Shown here piece by piece: positions 6,845-10,010 of a stretch of DNA of 10,010 nt. Origin of the DNA: Thermoprotei archaeon (lineage in GTDB: Archaea > Thermoproteota > Thermoprotei_A > Sulfolobales > Fervidicoccaceae); contig JAEMPT010000009.1 in assembly GCA_022759165.1 (NCBI GenBank), positions 1 through 10,010 of the forward strand, read 5' to 3'. Every line of letters starts with the position of its first letter. Within the stretch, counting starts at the first letter, position 1. A program made the position numbers and the translations under genes. The notes beneath the pieces were generated by a model. That model saw nothing but the letters and a program-made list of their open reading frames with translations, did no database searches and was not told the origin of the DNA.

Positions 6845-6854
6845 GATTAAAATC
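6845..6854 (-). promoter_or_regulatory. TATA-like element for the aminopeptidase gene
   Basis: On the minus strand GATTTTAATC is centred about 26 bases upstream of the first GTG (6823). This is the distance expected if transcription starts at the initiation codon, giving a leaderless message. Confidence 0.4.
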
Positions 6855-6903
6855 GTTATGCCGTTTATTTTCCTGACTTGTCTCTTTTCTAATAGGAGGT
6901 CTC

Positions 6904-6966
6904 TTGTTGCGTTACGCAATCTTATTATTTTTCTCAATTTACCTCTTTTTCGATTTTCTGAAATGA
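6904..6966 (+). CDS. Possible tiny hydrophobic peptide (19-20 aa)
   Basis: A perfect GGAGGT at 6895-6900 stands before two adjacent TTG codons (6904 and 6907, spacings 3 and 6 bases). The frame runs to a TGA at 6964-6966. The predicted peptide begins with an Arg-Tyr pair and is then almost wholly Phe, Leu, Ile and Tyr, ending Asp-Phe-Leu-Lys, so it could form a single membrane helix or act as a leader peptide ahead of the threonine ammonia-lyase gene. Its first codons overlap the 13-bp palindrome at 6907-6919. Against it: the length is small enough to arise by chance in AT-rich DNA, the start is TTG, and no family can be recognised. Confidence 0.2.
   Translation: MLRYAILLFFSIYLFFDFLK
6907..6919. 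promoter_or_regulatory. 13-bp perfect palindrome, candidate operator
   Basis: TTGCGTTACGCAA is a perfect inverted repeat (6-base arms, 1-base centre) between the divergent aminopeptidase and threonine ammonia-lyase genes, about 58 bases from one proposed TATA box and about 70 from the other. The TTGC...GCAA form resembles operators of archaeal Lrp/AsnC regulators, which often control amino-acid genes. The regulator assignment is inference. Confidence 0.45.
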
Positions 6967-6980
6967 ATACCTAAATAATA

Positions 6981-6990
6981 ATATAAATAA
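6981..6990 (+). promoter_or_regulatory. TATA box of the threonine ammonia-lyase gene
   Basis: ATATAAATAA lies in a tract of 27 consecutive A/T bases (about 6972-6998) with repeated AATA units. Initiation about 25 bases downstream (near 7011) would leave a leader of about 25 bases containing the GGTGAT ribosome binding site at 7024-7029. Because the whole tract is A/T the exact box is not certain. Confidence 0.5.
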
Positions 6991-7035
6991 TAATAAATCT
7001 ACGCAGTGTACTAAGAGTAAACCGGTGATGCTTAA

Positions 7036-8241
7036 ATGATTGAAAATCTTGGAGTGCTCATTGAAGAGGCGTTTGCAAGATTAGAAGGAAAGATTCATAG
7101 AACCCCGCTAGACTATAGCGCAACGTTTTCTAAAATCGTGAATGGCAACGTATTTTTAAAACTTGAGAATATGCAAAAAACAGGCTCATTTAAGGTAAGG
7201 GGAGCTCTCTTCAAAATTATGAGGAACCTTGATCAGGCCAAGGAAAAAGGCGTTGTCGCTGCTTCCAGCGGAAACCACGCCCAGGGGGTCGCTTACTCTT
7301 CACAGATGATGGGCATTGATGCTACAATTGTTATGCCGGAACCAACTCCACCATTCAAAGTTAATGCTACGAGGTCTTATGGTGCAAAAGTCTTGCTTTA
7401 TGGATCAGTATACGATGATGCGTATAACAAGGCACTTGAAATTTCGGGGGAAACAGGGGCGATGTTGGTGCATCCGTTCAATGATTTGGAGATAATAGCT
7501 GGGCAGGGAACTATTGGGATGGAAATTCTGAAACAGCTACCCGATGTCAATGAGGTTGTTGTTCCAATAGGAGGTGGGGGGCTAATTTCGGGCATAGGAG
7601 CTGCGCTAAAGTTGAAAAACAGAAATATAAAGGTCGTAGGAGTAGAGCCTGAGTCCGCTCCAAAGTACAAAACATCGAAGGAAAGAGGAGAAATCGTGAG
7701 GATAGATCCGAAGCCTAGCTTGGCGGACGGAGTAATAACTAAGTCTGTGGGTAACTTGACCTTCGATATAATGAACGAGGTCGTTGATGATGTAGTAACT
7801 GTGGATGAGGATTCAATAGCGAGGGCAATATACCTGCTCATGGAGAGGACGAAATTGGTCGTAGAAGGGGCAGGAGCTTTACCTCTTGCTGCGCTTCTTA
7901 ATGGCGCTGTAGGGAAGGCTGGTCGAAACACGGTATTGGTGCTAAGCGGCGGCAACATTGATTTGACGACGCTTTACAGGATCATTCTAAGGGGTCTTTC
8001 AGCTGATGGTAGAATTGTGGAGATCAGCCTGATGCTAAAGGATTCACCTGGAGAACTCAAAAAAGTGCTCGATATTATATACAAGTTCAGGGGAAATATT
8101 ATAGAAATCAGGCACGATAGATTTGGGCTTAAGATACCTCCAGGATTTGCTAAGGCTGACCTTGTCGTTGAACTCCCTAACAAAGAATGCGAAGAGCAAA
8201 TTAGATCCGAGTTGAGAGCCTTAGGCTTCATTGCTCTCTGA
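7036..8241 (+). CDS. ilvA: Threonine ammonia-lyase, medium form with ACT domain
   Basis: PLP-dependent cytosolic enzyme converting L-threonine to 2-oxobutanoate and ammonia, and often L-serine to pyruvate. It supplies isoleucine synthesis or threonine catabolism. The fold type II catalytic domain fills residues 1 to about 320: PLP lysine K53 in GSFKVRGA, substrate loop SSGNHAQG (77-84), phosphate-binding GGGGL (179-183), and SGGN (304-307) at the pyridine nitrogen. Residues 326-401 form one ACT regulatory domain (IVEISLMLKDSPGEL, then IIEIRHDR at 355-362), so allosteric control by an amino acid such as isoleucine or valine is likely. Length (401 aa) and one ACT copy match the medium form rather than the short (no ACT) or long biosynthetic type. 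The ATG start follows GGTGAT by 6 bases. Serine dehydratase or racemase activity is the main alternative; motifs alone do not separate them. Confidence 0.92.
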   Translation: MIENLGVLIEEAFARLEGKIHRTPLDYSATFSKIVNGNVFLKLENMQKTGSFKVRGALFKIMRNLDQAKEKGVVAASSGNHAQGVAYSSQMMGIDATIVMPEPTPPFKVNATRSYGAKVLLYGSVYDDAYNKALEISGETGAMLVHPFNDLEIIAGQGTIGMEILKQLPDVNEVVVPIGGGGLISGIGAALKLKNRNIKVVGVEPESAPKYKTSKERGEIVRIDPKPSLADGVITKSVGNLTFDIMNEVVDDVVTVDEDSIARAIYLLMERTKLVVEGAGALPLAALLNGAVGKAGRNTVLVLSGGNIDLTTLYRIILRGLSADGRIVEISLMLKDSPGELKKVLDIIYKFRGNIIEIRHDRFGLKIPPGFAKADLVVELPNKECEEQIRSELRALGFIAL

Positions 8242-8257
8242 TTTCTTTTTTCCTGTT
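8242..8257 (+). terminator. T-rich terminator after ilvA
   Basis: TTTCTTTTTTCCTG follows the TGA stop directly and gives the U-tract typical of archaeal termination. With the 170-base gap that follows, it suggests that the DUF2070 gene has its own promoter. Confidence 0.5.
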
Positions 8258-8411
8258 AAGAAAGATCAAATGACTCCGTTTTGAAAAACAAGCTTTCAGA
8301 TTTGAAAGGAGCTTTTGCAGATGCCGTAACCTGTGATCGAATTGAAAGATACTATAGAAAAGGTCTTTAATTCGAGAATTAAGATAAAAACAGGAGGAAG
8401 AAGTGTAAATA
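8258..8411 (+). promoter_or_regulatory. Upstream region of the DUF2070 gene
   Basis: This stretch holds candidate TATA elements (ACTATAG near 8351-8357 and TCTTTAATTC near 8363-8372) and a strong AGGAGG at 8392-8397. The AGGAGG lies 14 bases before the ATG at 8412, further than usual. A GTG at 8403 is closer but is followed at once by TAA. Short open frames here (from TTG 8281 and GTG 8333, about 30 codons each) lack a ribosome binding site and recognisable content. I see no RNA gene. Confidence 0.35.
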
Positions 8412-10001
8412 ATGGCAAGGCGATTTGAACAGTCGTTCAAAATGTTGCTTGGTAGGTCGACTAAAAAGTTAGCATTCATAGCACTGGGTATATCAATAGC
8501 TTTCTCCGTATTAAGGGGAACGCTTGTATATTTTGGGGAATTGGCCTTTACCTCATTGATGTTACTGGCATCGAGGAACAGCGCACTAAACCTGAGAAGG
8601 ATCTTATCCATTTCATCGGTAGTAGTCGCCACAGCTGCCATGGTCGAGCTTGTCCTCTTCAGACCCCCCTTCTCTCTATTTCTCATGGTCCCCTCAATAA
8701 CTTCACTGGTTATACTATCGATATCACCTGGCAGCTATATGTATGCTGTACCCTTTGTAGCTTCTGCTATAATCTACAGCAAGATAAGCGAAAGGGCAGT
8801 AGTTGGAAGCTTAGTTCTCCTATTTGGTCTATTTATTGTGAAATATGTATCGAAGAGATTGGCCTATGGAGTTGATCCTTTTTTCCTTTTCGGCTCATTC
8901 GTAGAATCCCTATTTGGCAAGAGCGATTCCTTTGAAAAAGTATTAGACAGCTTTTCAGAAACGAAGGATGTTGAGCTTTTTCTCTTCAGAATAAATGGCG
9001 ACCCTCCGACTGTAGTTATAGTATCCAACGTTCATCCCGGTCCCTTCAAAAACGTCAGCGGTGCCAAGTTAGTGAGAATGTTGAAAGAAAGGCTTGAAGG
9101 CTTAGGTTATAACGTCATCTTTTTCCACGGCGTCGGTGGACACGAAAGCGACCCCGCTACCGTTGCCGAGGTAGAGAAGCTGGTGGATAGAATAGCATCG
9201 GCTTTAACGGAAAGGGGATGGGTTAAGTGTGATCAAGAAGGTATTTCGCCCTTCACAATAGAGAAGGGCGACGTAAAAATTACTGGCTTCAGCCTGAGCG
9301 GATGTCCTCCGTTAATATTGTTGTCCAGAAGGCAGGGCTCGATGGACGATATCCCTAGAGACTTTGTAGCAAACATAGAAAATTTGCCGGGCATCCTGGT
9401 TGATGCTCAGAACAAGTTCGATGGAGAGGTCTACTGGGATTCAAAGGTTGCAGATGACTTAAAAGCCGCTCTTTCAGAACTGCCGACGCGAAAATGTCAC
9501 CCGAAGTTAGGATACGCTTCGGTTCCAGCAGAAGAGCTGGATCCTTCGGAAAATGAGATCGGTCCGCTAGGTATGAAGGTTTTCGCTATAGAGTGCGGCA
9601 GTACTTTAGGAGCTTTTGCTGTGATCGATGGTAATAATATGAAGGAAGATGCTAGAAAGGAATTGGAGAAGGCAGCTAGAGATGCTGGGTTTGAGGTGGT
9701 TGAAATAGCAACCACGGACAACCACGAGAGCACAGGTGGATCGAAGGGAAGAGGTTATAAGATTATAGGAGAGTTCGTTCCAATTTCCCTGTTAAGGGAA
9801 AAGTTCGTCAGTGCTTTGAAAAGTAGTAGATTAAATATAAGCGAGAGGGAGGTTGAATTCCTCACACTTAGGGTAAACATGAAGATCATGGGAGAGAAAG
9901 GGCTTCGATTGTTCGAAAAGTTAGTGGAAAAGGTAAAGGTTTTTGAAGCTTTAATAGCCGCTTATCTAGTATTCGCTTTAGCTATATCCATCTTGTTCTG
10001 A
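8412..10001 (+). CDS. DUF2070 archaeal membrane protein of unknown function
   Basis: Integral membrane protein (529 aa) that I recognise as DUF2070, an archaeal family with no assigned biochemical role. Residues 18-146 hold about five hydrophobic segments (near 18-40, 43-54, 64-83, 89-104 and 108-146, the last perhaps two). Residues 155 to about 505 form a soluble domain, and a final hydrophobic helix at about 511-529 reaches the C-terminus. The soluble part carries a family-typical polar pattern: NVHPGPF at 206-212, FFHG at 237-240, GGHESD at 242-247, VDAQN at 330-334 and TTDNHE at 434-439. His208, His239, His244, Asp331, Asp436 and His438 could form a metal site, suggesting a membrane-bound hydrolase; that is inference. 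ATG 8412 is the first start after an in-frame TAA. The family is often somewhat longer, with more N-terminal membrane segments, so this may be a compact version. It is probably a separate transcription unit. Confidence 0.8.
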   Translation: MARRFEQSFKMLLGRSTKKLAFIALGISIAFSVLRGTLVYFGELAFTSLMLLASRNSALNLRRILSISSVVVATAAMVELVLFRPPFSLFLMVPSITSLVILSISPGSYMYAVPFVASAIIYSKISERAVVGSLVLLFGLFIVKYVSKRLAYGVDPFFLFGSFVESLFGKSDSFEKVLDSFSETKDVELFLFRINGDPPTVVIVSNVHPGPFKNVSGAKLVRMLKERLEGLGYNVIFFHGVGGHESDPATVAEVEKLVDRIASALTERGWVKCDQEGISPFTIEKGDVKITGFSLSGCPPLILLSRRQGSMDDIPRDFVANIENLPGILVDAQNKFDGEVYWDSKVADDLKAALSELPTRKCHPKLGYASVPAEELDPSENEIGPLGMKVFAIECGSTLGAFAVIDGNNMKEDARKELEKAARDAGFEVVEIATTDNHESTGGSKGRGYKIIGEFVPISLLREKFVSALKSSRLNISEREVEFLTLRVNMKIMGEKGLRLFEKLVEKVKVFEALIAAYLVFALAISILF

Positions 10002-10010
10002 TTTCGCCGT

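Noticed and set aside
6971..6998. AATA-rich tract considered as a microsatellite or replication-origin element
   Set aside because: It is only 27-28 bases, has no origin-recognition-box-like repeats around it, and fits the position of the ilvA TATA region.
7028..7039. ATG-CTT-AAA-TGA mini-frame whose TGA overlaps the ilvA ATG
   Set aside because: Its ATG lies within the GGTGATG ribosome binding site of ilvA, so it is almost certainly incidental.
7398..7958. 186-codon open frame antisense to ilvA
   Set aside because: It is a mirror of a well-conserved enzyme gene, with Ser/Thr/Pro-rich low-complexity translation and no initiation signals.
8281..8370. Short plus-strand frame from TTG 8281 (about 29 codons) in the gap before DUF2070
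   Set aside because: It has no ribosome binding site and no family resemblance, and a second short frame overlaps it. Length is within chance expectation.
8228..8686. 152-codon open frame on the minus strand overlapping the ilvA end and DUF2070 start
   Set aside because: It starts inside the DUF2070 coding region, has no ribosome binding site or recognisable family, and its serine/asparagine/lysine-rich content fits an antisense shadow.

Overview
The window looks archaeal, most probably a thermophilic Thermoproteota (crenarchaeal-type) chromosome. The evidence is: strong GGAGGT/GGTGA ribosome binding sites; AT-rich TATA-type promoters instead of -35/-10 boxes; T-tract terminators; use of GTG and TTG starts; a secreted binding protein with a pilin-type (class III) signal followed by a Thr-rich stalk; and a DUF2070 membrane protein, a family I know only from archaea. 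The species cannot be named from this sequence. I see no rRNA, tRNA, CRISPR array, insertion sequence or phage gene. Base composition looks even by eye, with no island-like region.

Layout. Bases 1-127 hold no gene I can defend. At 128-1069 (-) lies a stand-alone N4/N6-type DNA methyltransferase. At 1129-4651 (-) lies a tight three-gene ABC transporter operon of the BMP/nucleoside type, transcribed as ATPase, long permease, short permease. The genes are joined by an ATGA overlap and a stop codon placed inside a Shine-Dalgarno sequence. The substrate-binding protein of the same system (4803-5924, +) is divergent from the ATPase, across a 151-bp region with two TATA boxes and two sets of direct repeats. 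It converges with an M55 D-aminopeptidase (5963-6823, -) over a shared T/A-rich terminator. A 212-bp divergent region follows, with a perfect 13-bp palindrome and a possible tiny hydrophobic ORF. Then come a medium-form threonine ammonia-lyase with a C-terminal ACT domain (7036-8241, +) and a DUF2070 membrane protein (8412-10001, +).

How the genes fit together. The binding protein should capture a ligand at the outer membrane face. In characterised relatives this is a purine nucleoside. It would deliver the ligand to the heterodimeric permease, powered by one ATPase polypeptide containing two non-equivalent ABC halves. The aminopeptidase and threonine ammonia-lyase suggest peptide and amino-acid catabolism feeding 2-oxobutanoate or pyruvate plus ammonia. 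A functional link to the transporter is an inference from adjacency only. The methyltransferase and the DUF2070 protein have no obvious partner in view.

Most of the window is ordinary archaeal metabolism and transport. The points most worth checking are the surface-anchored BMP protein with its divergent promoter, the palindrome plus tiny ORF before ilvA, the conserved His/Asp pattern in the DUF2070 protein, and the methyltransferase's HPPY motif. I do not see a convincing new multi-gene system.
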